Assembly: GCF_022458985.1 (NCBI RefSeq)
Contig: NC_061787.1
Location: 419,501-483,500 of the forward strand
Source: Mugil cephalus
Taxonomy: Eukaryota; Chordata; Actinopteri; Mugiliformes; Mugilidae
Direction of reading: 5' to 3'
DNA: 64,000 nt
Shown here: positions 23,801-33,900 of the stretch, piece after piece
How the letters are laid out: each line of letters opens with the position of its first letter
Numbering within the stretch: position 1 is the stretch's first letter
The notes under the pieces: model-generated
Seen by the model: the letters and a program-made list of their open reading frames with translations, nothing else
Told to the model about the DNA's origin: nothing
Database searches by the model: none
Program-made: the position numbers and the translations under genes

Positions 23801-26800
23801 TGATCCGTGACTGAACCTCATTTATTGTCATATACTACGATCAGACATGACCACTTCCCTTATATTGTCCAGGTCTGCCTTGTGATTACTCATCAGAGAA
23901 TGGACATGAGCCTTCTGAGTAAATTGACTTGATTTACAGAATGAATATTGTAACAACACAGACTATTGTTGTTTAATCTACAGGATAAAATTGTGCAAAA
24001 AGTTGCCTTACTATTTTAAGTAGATGGCGCTCCGTATTTTTATTAGTGCATGACCGACTTACAGCTAAAACCTAGCTCCCTAGCTCTGTAAGCTAATGTT
24101 ACGTAGAGGAAAAACACATCTCTGCTTACTTTAAATTACATTCAGAGCTTTAAATTTGAATCAAGTATTTTAAAACAACTTGCCAACAATATAAAGCAAT
24201 ATAAAACGTCAAAGACCACAGTAATTCATCAACTACATCACTAACATTATCTTAAATCTTACCTTAAAGTCCAGACTGGAGCTGGTTGGTTGGTGGGATT
24301 TACCCAGAATTCATTGCATCAGGCCACGAAAATTGTGTGTTATGGGGGTCTTCATAAGAGGATTTGTTGGGCCACTTACATATTAGATTGTCAATGAAAA
24401 AAATCTAAATTACTTGTATTTTGAACAAGTGTAGACGAATTTAGAACATGATATATTGTCGAAGGAGGATATTTTCCTCCTTCAGCCCAGGATCTTTATA
24501 CCTTCTGGAAAGGATAGTCCATCTACGCACAAGTCACGAGACAATTTCTCACATTTAGGTAATTTATTTGGTTCACAGAGAATACGTATTGATTTCAGCG
24601 CTGAGACTTCAGTCAATCCACCTTAAGGGTAGAAAAACAAGCAGACACAGTGGCCTTGTTCTACCTAGGCTCTGCCCATAGAGAAGGGAGGAGCGCTGCC
24701 TCTCATGTGTCAGTGAGTTTCTATGTGTAGCCAATTAGCTTTATATGGTTTTCATCTTATGAAATGTTGGGGTGTGATGTGTCCTAGTCTGTGAGCAAGC
24801 TGCAGCAAAGCAGAAAACAACTCTTATATGGTGAGATTCTTCCCAGTGCTATACACAGGCTGAAGGCCTTTCTTAACCCCTTAAAACCCAACAAAATTCA
24901 TGTCAAGAGAAAAACTGTTTCTTTTGTTATTATCACAGGATTAATTAGGTTATTTTTTCAGTGTGAGATCTTGGGTTCAGATGCATGTGTTTGAGCTTCC
25001 TGTTGTTTCTTCATCATTCAGTCACATTTGATTTGGAGGAAAACCTCCTCTGATCCATGTATCGGTCCACACATAGATACACTCTGTGATTAGGACACAG
25101 CTGATTACAGTTTTGACTATTTTATCTGCATCTTTTATTTGTTGTTCAGGTTGATGGACTGCAGTTCATCAAAGATCAGCTGTGATTCTCTGGTCTCAGC
25201 TCTGAAGTCCAACCCCTCCCATCTGAAACATCTGGACCTGAGCTACAACAACAACCTGAAGGATTCAGGAGTGAAGCAGCTGTGTGGTTTCCTTCAGAGT
25301 CCAGACTGTAGACTGGAGACTCTGAGGTCAGTTCACTGACTCTTACTGTTCTGATTATCAACTGAATCTAATTCATGTTCATTAACAGCTTAAAGGCTGT
25401 TAGGACACAGTGAAGTTGAGCTGCACATTTAAAACCTGAACACATCTGATGGAATTATTCATGATTTAATCTGGATCTTTTGTATTTTGCTCAGACTGGT
25501 TTACTGCAGTTTGTCAGAGATCAGCTGTGATTCTCTGGGACCAGCTCTGAAGTCCAACCCCTCCCATCTGAAACATCTGGACCTGACATTCAACAACCTG
25601 AAGGATTCAGGAGTGAAGCAGCTGTGTGGTTTTCTGGAGAGTCCAGACTGTAGACTGGAGACTCTGAGGTCAGTCTCCATGTTTTCTTTGTGTGCTGAGA
25701 TGAATATGATGTTAAAGTTGTGGTGACATCAGGCTGATATTCTACTGACCAACAAGGAGGATCTTCAGGATGTTTTCTTCTTCTGTGGTTTACTCTGTTG
25801 ACTGGGGCAGAATCATGTTGATGATCCAAATTTAAACCTTATTAGAAGAAGGAAAATCCTCCTCAGGATAATTCACACTGACACACTTGATATTCTGTCA
25901 TGATATGTGAATGTTTTCTTTGTGTTTTCTCTTTTGAAAGTTTCTTCCATGGTGTTTTGCTTCTTGCTTAACTTCCTGTGTTTTCCCTCCTCGAGTTTCA
26001 CCCTCATTAGTGAAATAAATTCTGGTTTAATTAAATATTTTTTCAGGTAGCGCCATAAAGTGCATGAAAACACAGGTAGTTCAAAAAGACAGACCTTGGG
26101 AATCCAGATGGAATCACTGGGATACTGTTGAGTTACCTGCCTATTCATGTCCAGAGTCTTCAGATAATTTCTTCTAGATTCGTCCTGACATTTGGAGACT
26201 TTAGGAATAGTGGAATCAGGGATGGATTAGTCTGTAGGACGTGGAAGAGTCTTTACTGATGCAGCAGCGTCTCGTCATGAAACACTGAAAGATTTGTCTT
26301 CTAACCTGAGAACCTTTGCTCTCTCTGTTCAGATTGTTTCAGTGCAGTTTGTCAGAGATCAGCTGTGATTCTCTGGTCTCAGCTCTCAAGTCCAACCCCT
26401 CCCATCTGAAACTTCTGGACCTGAGAGAAAACCAGATTCAGGATTCAGGAGTGAGGCAGCTGTTGCACCTGGTGGAGAGTCCAGACTGTAGACTGGAGAC
26501 TCTGAGGTCAGTTCACTTATATTTAGTTTGAGGTGTGTCACCATCCTCTGAACCACAGCTACTGGAATGACCTCTCACCTCACAATGTTTTATTTCCTCA
26601 ACTCCTAATATTGTGTTTTTTCTGTAAAAGGATGATGATCCACAATAACAGAAGGTTTTAGATTCAGAGATTTAGATTCAGATTCAGATTTAAACAGGAA
26701 TTTCAGGGCTTATCATGTTATCATATATATTTACATGTTATTTCAGAGGTAGTATAGGTAATAAAACTAAGAATTAATTTAAAAAAAGGTGCTTGTGGTA

Positions 26801-29044
26801 AAACGTCACTCTACTGCTCCACTGTTTCTAACTGATTTAAACTATACTTTTCTTTTTCAGACTGTTTCAGTGCAGGTTGTCAGAGATCAGCTCTGATTCT
26901 CTGGTCTCAGCTCGGAGATCCAACCCCTCCCGGCCGAGAGATTTGGAGCTGAGAGGAAAGGAGGTGCAGGGTTCAGGAGACATTCAGGAGAGGCCACTCT
27001 GTAGTCTGACTCTGAGGTCAGTTCACAGCCAGGAATTATTTTCAGGTCTGGTGTTTGCATTTAGAAACCAACTTTAATAAAGTTAGCATGACACCTAAAA
27101 AACATAGACACACAAAATAACTTTTTAGAGCCCTTCAACATCCACGACAAACTCATGTCAGTCACCCACATCAGCAGCTCCCATTGGCTCACTGGTGTTG
27201 TCTCAAAACCGAGATCAGATCGACACGGGACCCGACTAGTCCATGTTGTCAGATACTTTTTTACCAAACGTTCAGCTCGCAAAAGCCAAAACACCAATCC
27301 CTTTTGCTTTAAAGTGTAAAAATGTACCCTTGAATACGTCTGTGTTTTCTTGCTTTTAACAGCTACTTGAAAACATATTTGCTTTTGCAGAGGTCAGCAC
27401 CACAGACAGAGAGCAGAGTCCGTGACCGGGTGCTTGGCCATGGAAGGCGGCTGGTCTGAAGAACCTGGACCCTCAGACACAGCGTAAGACACTGAAGGAT
27501 TTCCAGTCATAATGCAGACCTGTAAACAAACACTGGTTTCATTCCTGTAGCAACACTTCTCCACCTCTGTGGGAGAATTTTAGACATTAGCACCTTTTCA
27601 AACTGGCCTACGCCTTTAACTTCTCTTTATTTTTTAACATTTAACTAGTTTGTGCACCTACACTAAAATAATGAAGGCAAACTTTGAGCTCAAGGGTCCA
27701 TTTACTATATATTGAATGACATATATTGAATAAGTTGACTTGGGACATGTATCTATTAAATAAGCTGCTCTTTGTCTCCCAAACAGAAAATACCCATGTG
27801 ATGGAGGCCCTGGTCTGGAGGAGGCTGATAGTTCTCCTGTAGCTGTGGACCCACCAGCCCCCTCTGACCTCCAGAGTGGACCAGGCTGCAGCAGCGCCTC
27901 CTTCATGCGACCTGCAAGCTGCCCTGAGAACTTAAGAAGCAGCTTTGAGGAGTTTCTACCTGACATCACTGCGGATGAAGACGAAGAGACGTTCACGTTT
28001 CGGTGCTCGTTTCCAGGTCTGTACCGGTGCAGAGAGACCGGTCTGCTGTTTGACATGAAGGGAGGGGGGGACGTGGTTTACAGTCTGGTCCCCTGGAGCA
28101 GGAAGCTCCTGGCCCAGCATCACAAGAAGCCTGCAGGACCCCTGTTTGACATCAAATGTCTGAAGCAGTCCATGCGCCAGCTTCATCTCCCACACTGTGA
28201 GATCCGCTCCACGGGGGGGGGGCGCCACCTGTCAGTGGCTCACGTCAACGACGAGGGCGTGGAGTTCATCCGGCCTCGTCAGGTAACGGAAACTCATGTT
28301 ATCATCAGCATCACAGGCTTCTCAGGTTTTGGTAACGTCAAGGATGAAGACTCCCCCCCGGACCCGGTCCAAGCCTTGGTTCTGCTCTTCTACACCCCCC
28401 CTCACCCCCCTGACGTCATATCCTTCCTCAAAGTGCTGCTGCTTCCAAGAAACATCGTGCTCCGTGATTTGCTGCGCACCAGGAAGAAACTAGTTAAAGA
28501 AGAGAGATACATAGACGCCCCCCCGCACTGCAAGCTGCACCCAAAGCAGCTCTACACTCTGTCCACGGCTCCTGAGGACGACCTGGTCAAAGTTCAACCC
28601 ACAGAAATAGAATTCGATGACGAGTCCTATGACAGCTACTTCACATCGTCCCAGGTGATTTTAAAAAGCGTCCTCAGAGACATCTCCCTGAGCCTGAAGG
28701 AGGCGACCAGCTCTCAGCCTGTTTGGGAAAGAGACGTTTGTCTTTTTCCAGAGAGACCGAAGACTCTGACTCTTCCTCCGGACGAGAAGCTGCTGGACGT
28801 ACGGAGAGGCTTCATCGACAGGGTGTCAGTGCCGGTCCTCGACAGCCTCGTGGACAAGCTGTTTGAGGGGAAAGTGCTGAGCGATTCTGAGAGGGAGTCG
28901 GTGAAAGAGAAGCAGAGCAGACGGGACAGAGCTGGCTTCGTGATCGACACGGTGAGGAGGAAGGGCCCCGCGGCCAGCGCAGAGATGATCGACTTCCTCC
29001 ACCAGGCCGACCTGTACCTCTGCAAACAGCTGGAGCTCAACTGA
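17719..29044 (+). CDS. NLRP1-like sensor: RING-FISNA-NACHT-LRR-FIIND-CARD, one frameshift
   Basis: Cytosolic inflammasome-type receptor. Exons: 17719-17816, 18162-18355, 19739-21522, 22151-22324, 23197-23373, 23587-23760, 25150-25326, 25495-25668, 26333-26506, 26861-27016, 27391-27483, 27787-29044. Every junction is phase-compatible. The sum is 4633 bases, one more than a multiple of three, because the NACHT exon has an extra T at about 20768-20770. As written, translation stops at 20772 after 441 residues (RING plus FISNA-NACHT); without the extra base it would be about 1543 residues. Domain order from NACHT onward matches NLRP1 of other fish, while a RING at the front is unusual. In mammals NLRP1 cuts itself in the FIIND, and degradation of the N-terminal part frees the UPA-CARD fragment to recruit caspase-1. 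It could be a true pseudogene, a null allele or an assembly error. Confidence 0.85.
18162..18355 (+). CDS. RING finger exon of the NLR gene
   Basis: Encodes a C3HC4 RING with spacing C-x2-C-x11-C-x-H-x2-C-x2-C-x15-C-x2-C (residues 49, 52, 64, 66, 69, 72, 88 and 91 of the predicted protein). It is close to TRIM-type RINGs: [18 protein letters not shown]. All eight zinc ligands are present, so ubiquitin-ligase activity is plausible. It enters in phase 2 and leaves in phase 1 (ACAA then GTAAGA), exactly matching exon 1 and the FISNA-NACHT exon. The acceptor could be 18161 or 18119; both keep frame. A single poorly placed exon might belong elsewhere, but the double phase match argues it belongs here. 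Confidence 0.75.
18437..18755 (+). mobile_element. Short TIR element (MITE-like), copy 3, near full length
   Basis: It contains gtgaagccaaagctagtaga, gctccccctggtgtctggct, ctccaccccctccatgttag, and the 3' block atagaaacaggatgtgacat. It ends gacaagttgtccatatttat, the shared terminal repeat. It starts 80 bp after the RING exon donor. Confidence 0.8.
19225..19500 (+). mobile_element. Degraded Tc1/mariner-like transposase fragment
   Basis: With several frameshifts, one strand reads in pieces like QHNDP, LYQNYLR and [10 protein letters not shown], the order found near the last acidic catalytic residue of Tc1-like fish transposases. It lies in the intron before the NACHT exon and is not functional. 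Confidence 0.55.
19739..21522 (+). CDS. FISNA-NACHT exon of the NLR gene (frameshifted)
   Basis: The single large exon typical of fish NLRs, about 594 codons. FISNA comes first ([14 protein letters not shown]). The Walker A motif is GVAGVGKT (residues 191-198), the Walker B motif [10 protein letters not shown] (262-271), with GKLLPSA-like [20 protein letters not shown] and [11 protein letters not shown] following. The frame breaks at GTTCTTCTTTAAG: a TAA at 20770-20772 ends it. One base less restores [15 protein letters not shown] and the winged-helix/HD2 part ([35 protein letters not shown]), which stays open to the donor at 21523. Acceptor ttcttctttccag. No other stop was seen in either half. 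Confidence 0.9.
20764..20772 (+). pseudogene. Single-base frameshift and premature stop in NACHT exon
   Basis: CTTCTTTAA shifts the frame between the NACHT and winged-helix segments. Upstream and downstream halves are both well preserved, so the change is recent, is an allele, or is a sequencing error in a T run. Confidence 0.8.
21530..22130. other. NLR intron, nothing recognised
   Basis: AT-rich intron between the NACHT exon and the first LRR exon; no repeat or coding exon was identified. Confidence 0.5.
22151..22324 (+). CDS. NLR LRR exon 1
   Basis: 174 bp. It follows NACHT in phase 2 and reads [20 protein letters not shown], then [20 protein letters not shown]. Donor CTGAG then GTCAGT, as in all exons of the series. 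This copy is the most different from the others and keeps the two-repeat ribonuclease-inhibitor LRR pattern. Confidence 0.88.
22590..22960. repeat. Intronic partial duplication
   Basis: A block of about 65 bp at 22588-22650 (atgaggttaaacacaggctc) recurs about 310 bp later at 22895-22955 with scattered changes (atgaggtcaaacacagaccc). It lies in the first LRR intron. Confidence 0.6.
23197..23373 (+). CDS. NLR LRR exon 2
   Basis: 177 bp, one codon longer than the 174-bp type (YNNKLKDSG). Contains [20 protein letters not shown] and [15 protein letters not shown]. Phase 2 in and out. The donor is GTCAGA instead of GTCAGT. Confidence 0.88.
23587..23760 (+). CDS. NLR LRR exon 3
   Basis: 174 bp; begins [16 protein letters not shown], then [19 protein letters not shown]. 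It is nearly identical at the base level to exon 2, with only 213 bp between the two, indicating recent tandem duplication. Confidence 0.88.
23800..25140. other. NLR intron between LRR exons 3 and 4
   Basis: About 1.4 kb with no exon recognised. A 67-codon open frame at 24791-24994 shows no domain. Confidence 0.5.
25150..25326 (+). CDS. NLR LRR exon 4
   Basis: 177 bp; begins [16 protein letters not shown] and carries [18 protein letters not shown]. It shares the extra codon with exon 2 and is probably its duplicate. Acceptor ttgttcag. Confidence 0.88.
25495..25668 (+). CDS. NLR LRR exon 5
   Basis: 174 bp; begins [20 protein letters not shown] and carries [18 protein letters not shown]. Only 168 bp separate it from exon 4. 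Confidence 0.88.
25700..26330. other. NLR intron between LRR exons 5 and 6
   Basis: No coding exon or clear repeat was recognised in this 0.66-kb intron. Confidence 0.5.
26333..26506 (+). CDS. NLR LRR exon 6
   Basis: 174 bp; [20 protein letters not shown], then [20 protein letters not shown]. The second repeat has drifted more than in exons 2-5. Confidence 0.87.
26861..27016 (+). CDS. NLR LRR exon 7, degenerate
   Basis: 156 bp, 18 bp shorter than the standard unit but still in frame. [20 protein letters not shown] is followed by [17 protein letters not shown], where key leucines are lost, and then a shortened end (LCSLTLR). It keeps the acceptor and the CTGAG/GTCAGT donor. It looks like a decaying repeat that may no longer fold as LRR. 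Confidence 0.75.
27391..27483 (+). CDS. NLR linker exon before FIIND, with internal strong-context ATG
   Basis: 93 bp, open in the required phase (30 codons plus two bases), acceptor gcttttgcag, donor GTAAGA. It links the LRRs to FIIND. It holds an ATG at 27440 in an excellent context (ttggccATGG), from which 433 in-frame codons run to the CARD stop. It could serve as a second start for a FIIND-CARD protein. Confidence 0.65.
27787..29044 (+). CDS. FIIND (ZU5-UPA) and CARD exon of the NLR gene
   Basis: One 418-codon exon with acceptor ttgtctcccaaacag and TGA at 29042. After a Pro/Ser-rich lead come the ZU5 part ([18 protein letters not shown]), the UPA part ([20 protein letters not shown]), and the CARD ([20 protein letters not shown] onward to the C-terminus). 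The self-cleavage residues are present: His in SVAHVNDEG (28241-28243) and Phe-Ser in ITGFSGFG (28319-28324), 26 residues apart, as between His1186 and Phe1212 in human NLRP1. Self-cleavage is therefore expected. It is GC-richer than its neighbours and includes a run of ten G at about 28213-28222. Confidence 0.92.
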
Positions 29045-29420
29045 CCCCAAACAGAGAACTGGAGAAACGGTGGTTAAAGAGAAACCTGATATTTGGCAGC
29101 TTGTTTAATTCTTCTACTGAGATATAAAATACACTTTTCATAATTACACTCACAACTGTTCCTTTGTAAAAATCATCATTGTCATAAGTAGATGTCTAAA
29201 AGTATCAGTAATGGGATGTCGGCCTTGAACTGGGATTATATCAAGTTCATTTAACAGAACTTTTGCACATTTCTCTTCAGCAAGATGTTGCAGCTTTCAG
29301 CAAATATCTGAGTCCTAAAAGAGATGAATGAATTTCATATTAGTCTCCACTTCATCTCTTTGTGTCATTTTCAGCATCGCATGACTAATGTTCTTAAAGG
29401 TCATGTCAATACTTGGGGTG

Positions 29421-29426
29421 AATAAA
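29421..29426 (+). terminator. Polyadenylation signal of the NLR gene
   Basis: AATAAA 377 bp after the stop codon, followed within 30 bp by a T-rich stretch (gatttttctttttgtacctg). It is the first canonical signal downstream. Confidence 0.65.
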
Positions 29427-29429
29427 GTG

Positions 29430-30180
29430 ATTTTTCTTTTTGTACCTGTTCTGACTCCATCTGAAAACAGTTTGTTCGTTCATCAGGCAGCAGAGGGCGC
29501 TGTTGGCTTGGTAACGGCCACAGAGTCAGAGCTTCATTTAATAATTATACACTAGAAATAAACTAATTAAACCGATCAGTTTGTAAGAGCACTTTAAAGA
29601 GAGCTGCGTTTCATCTAAAGTTTAATAATCCTGTGGTGTAAACCAGCTGATCAGCCACAACATTATGACCACGTTTGAACATCTTGTGACATTTCATTGT
29701 TCTTCTGGGAAACGTTTGGACCTGGTCTTCAATCAACTGTCCTTCCATATTACTGCAGCTCATCATTTATTTATTTATAGATTTGAAAGAATTTGTATTT
29801 TTTGTAGATTTGTGCATATACAATTATTATTATTATTATTATTTAGTTTTGTTTTTACGACCGATTTCCAACAAGATTTTTTTGTTATGTTTTATGTGCA
29901 TCTACTACTGTCACTAAGGAATTTCGCTTAAGTCTAAAACTGTGCTTTAATTTTGGAGGGAATGTAGATAAATTGTCCGTCGATATTATTGAACCTCATT
30001 CATTCTTCCTATGAATATTTATTTATTATTTTTACTAACGTATTCTTTGCACTATATAGATATTTTTATGATATTTTTATTCATTTATTTTTTATTTTTA
30101 CAAGCCGTTTCCTATAATGTTTCAAGTGTCGAGTCCTGAATCTATAAAAAGTGCTTTTATTTTAGAGGGAAGTTAAACCG
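29430..30180. other. Intergenic spacer, NLR gene to nebl
   Basis: AT-rich. It includes gctgatcagccacaacattatgacc (start at 29646), a phrase common in fish repeats; a related catatgaccac-type piece lies at about 37970. A short (ATT)n run is at 29822. No gene was seen. Confidence 0.55.
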
Positions 30181-30444
30181 TCCCCGTCTTCCTGCGCCCT
30201 AAATGCCGCTAACTTACTCTCATGGAGTGATCGGTCCCGGCGCAGCATCCAGCCTCAGACCGGACGGTGCTCCGCTGAGCGTCAACACAGGACTCTCTCT
30301 CTGTCTCTGTCTCTGTCTCTGTCTCTGTCAGTTTTCACATCGTCTCAGGTGGACAGACTGCGTGGACAGACTGCGTGGAGCTTTCTTTACAGCGTCACGT
30401 CCCGGATAACAAGTGGAATCTAATCCAAGCAGAGGAGCTGGAGG
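30180..30444 (+). promoter_or_regulatory. nebl (LIM form) promoter and leader region
   Basis: A local switch from AT-rich to CpG-containing sequence, with a (CTCTGT)n pyrimidine run at 30293-30329 just before the coding exon. Upstream ATGs at 30203 and 30222 have stops at 30409 and at the third codon, respectively, so they would form small upstream frames if included. The transcription start cannot be fixed from sequence. Confidence 0.45.
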
Positions 30445-30513
30445 ATGAACCCACCGTGCGCCCGCTGTGGGAAGATCGTCTATCCGACGGAGAAAGTCAG
30501 CTGCCTGGACAAG
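30445..30513 (+). CDS. nebl: nebl exon 1 (LIM first half)
   Basis: 23 codons, [20 protein letters not shown] to AAG, phase 0, donor GTGGGC. Start context is gaggATGA with a purine at -3. It supplies the first Cys pair of the LIM domain. Confidence 0.9.
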
Positions 30514-30944
30514 GTGGGCACTTTTATTTGTGGACAGGTAGACGAGACACGTGGGAGACTGATTCACCTGTTTGAACCTTCACATGAGCGAGTTTAGAGT
30601 TGTTAGAGAAACTCTGTGTTTATGAGCAAGAACAGAGACGGATCCCAACTGATGAGGATCCTAAACATCCATCCTCCTCACATCAATCAGTTTTATCTGA
30701 AAAATCTAACCTGAAGCTGCTGCGGTTTGAAGGATTAGTGTCAGCAGGTTGTATGTTGTGTTGTAGAAGTTTTATTTAACACAAAAGACGAGAGTAGTGA
30801 TCATTTTATATGCGGCGCTGACGCCTCTGTAATAGCCTCTTGCATAACGGTGATAAATTATTAATTTATCTCCAGCAGCTTCGTTCACTGTCTGTCCTGA
30901 GAGGCTCCGATGACACAACAGCATGTAGGCACTGCCCACCTAAA

Positions 30945-30983
<39 letters not shown>

Positions 30984-33900
30984 ACACACAGACACACACC
31001 TGACAGGAGTTTATCATGAAAACCAATAGTAACTGGTGAAAACAGGCATTTCCCAGTGTCTCTAGGATGGTAGTGGGGTAGGATGGTAGGATGGTAGGGG
31101 GTAGTGGGATAGAGGGCTAGTGGGGTAGGATGGTAGGGGGTAGGATGGTAGTGGGGTAGGGGAGTAGGATGGTAGGATGGTAGGAGGGTAGGGCGGTAGG
31201 GAGTAGGATGGTAGGGTGGTAGTGGAGTTGGATGGTAGGGTGGTAGGGGGTAGGGGGGTAAGTAGGTAGGGGAGTAGGGTGTTAAACATAAACACAGGCA
31301 GCTCCTGTACAACTGAATGAGTGAAAAGCTACTGGACGTTAACGTCTTCTGCCTCCGTTTGTCCCTAAAATGTGTTGGATCCATGTTAACATTTACTTAA
31401 AGTGTATTTAAAGTGTATTTAAAGAATTAAATATATATATATTAATCAACCAAAGATCCTGGGCCCCCCCAGCAGTTCCTCTGTGGACGCTGATGCTCTA
31501 GGATCTACAGTGTAGATGAGCATCAGCCCAGAGGAACCAGCAGGACCAGGACCAGGACCAACCACGGAGAATTACTTTTATTAAAGTCTGAAAGCATCTT
31601 TCTGCAGAAATGTGTAAACAGGTCTAACAATCCAGGGCTGGTGTGTGACTGTGTCTCTACAGAACTGGCACAAAGGATGTTTCCACTGCGAGGTTTGCAA
31701 GATGACCCTCAACATGAAGAACTACAAAGGCTACGATAAGAAGCCGTACTGCAACGCGTGAGTCCTGACTCCCTGTGCCTCAGTGCAGCTGGAGTGTTTC
31801 CCTGTTCCACTGAAGAACTTTCTGAGTAAACACCATCCACAGGCTGCAGCTGCTGTGTTATTATCCTCGCCTGTGTTCGCTCTGCTCGTATCTCTGTGGC
31901 GACTCGCAGGTTTTTATAGCAGCGCTGGTTTTGGTGTTGGGTCGGTTTCAGTGATTCTGGTTGCGCGCCCAACCCTGTTGCACTTCCCACCGTTCACATG
32001 CTCTGCTTCTTATTATCTGTGCAGCTCAGAGCTGTGGAGGAGATGAAGTCGCAGGGTTAGACCATCACATAGTCTGAGCGATAGGAGTAAATCACAGCTT
32101 ATGGTGAAAACCTTCTTATGGAGGAGATTTGGCCACATTCGGTTCTGAGAGGAGGAGTTTTATTCCACCTGCTGAAAGAAAAACACTTTTCCATCCAGCT
32201 CAACAGACGTTTGTTTGATGCTGCAGGAAGTTAAACATTTGAGGGAGGAACTGAATAACTTATTTGTTATTTTTGCAGTTATGGCAAAATAAAAGCTTTT
32301 GTGCCTGAACAGTGAAGGGAACAAAGGCACATTTGTCCACATCCTGTTAGAAACCAGCACTAACCCGTTAGCTCTATGAACGAATACACACACACTTCTT
32401 AGTGAGGACACTCATGGCATAATGCATCCCACAGCCACAACCCCAACCAAAACCTAACGGGAACCTTCACAATAAAAGGAGTCAAACAGACGTGTAAAGA
32501 GATGAGGACCAACCTAAATGTCCTTGCTTTCCAAAAAAGACTTTACGTTGTTGGTTAGAAACTCTGATGCACAAACAAACTCACAGCGGTGGACAGTGAT
32601 AGTCTGTTAGCGGCTCAGGTTTGACGCTGTTCACACATACAAGGATTTATGTCAAAGGTGTCATTCCTCCATTCCAGTAGAACGTGGTGTTGACGGTAAC
32701 TAGCCGAGCACATGGCGATGTAGGGGACAGTTACAGCTCATAATGCTGTTGGTTAATTCAGGTCATCCACGCTCAGGAGCTAATGGCCTCAGTGAGTGTT
32801 TGTCCTGAACCCACACAGTCATGATTTCCACTTAACAGGACGGCTGTGAAAATGTGTCTGGTTTGAGGCCTGATGTTGACTTTTGTGTTGTGTCCAAAAA
32901 ATCAGAGAAGTGACCAAATGGCATATTTGAGAGTAACTGGAACAAACTCATGGTGTAATCTGAAATAAATCCAGTCACTTTGGTGAAAGGTCTGGATTGT
33001 AAAAAAAAATCCTGAGAAGCTGAAGCTTTACTTTCACTTCCTCAGTTTTTGACGTATGGTCAGAAAGTTTTCAGAGTCACTGCTCCTGCTCCGTCTTATC
33101 TGCGTCCAGCGTCAGTGTTTCTGGCTTGTTTGCTGAGCAGAGGACAGCTGCAGACTTCCTGCAGGGATTTCTTTCAGTCAGAGTTTTGCTTTTGTGCCTC
33201 GGTGTTACATGTAGCGCTCAGTGTACGAACGGGCGTCCTGTAATTAAAGAGTCTCAGCGAGGCTGCGTCTCCCTCTGGGGTTTTTGTGACACTGGTTGTT
33301 TTTAGTGTTGTATATAACTGGTGAAAGGCCCCGCGGCTCTGTTTTCCTTGCCTGTTTGTGGCATGTGTCTCCTCCGCTGGAATGACGACAGCTTCTTCTC
33401 CAGATGATTCTTAGAAACCAGCAGAGCCACAATCTGCACTTCATAACCTTATTGTAATTCTTTGGAAATGGAGTAAGAGGCGAGTTCTTTTTAATTTGAC
33501 GCCTTGCACTGAAAAGAGTCTGAAGAAGGATTCTGGCCTCTATCTAACCTGTCACTTTATGTCTGTTTTTACAAAACGATATAAGCTTCAATCGAATAAA
33601 ATACGTTAAGAGGACTTCACCACAGCGAAATGTTCCATCCACATGTGGTGCATTATCTCAAGGACTGGACTGAAGTACAGTTTCGAGGTACTTGTAGTTT
33701 TCTTGAGTGCTCTGATTATAACTCTTTATTTTTTATTTTTTGGCTCATACTTAAGGCCAGACTGAGGAAGAGACAGGGAGAGACCATGAATGTCACTGAG
33801 ATGATGGTGAAAAAATACATAAACCTCATAGATGCAAAGTCAGTGATACCAACTTGAACTAATTCCAGCTTTGGCGACTGAAGCAGGTGATTGGCTTTGG

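Noticed and set aside
27658..29050. Minus-strand open frames under the FIIND-CARD exon
   Set aside because: Shadows of a GC-rich coding exon with clear domain content on the plus strand.
30866..31384. Pro/Thr/Tyr-rich minus-strand open frame
   Set aside because: Lies over an irregular taggatgg repeat and a (CA)n tract.
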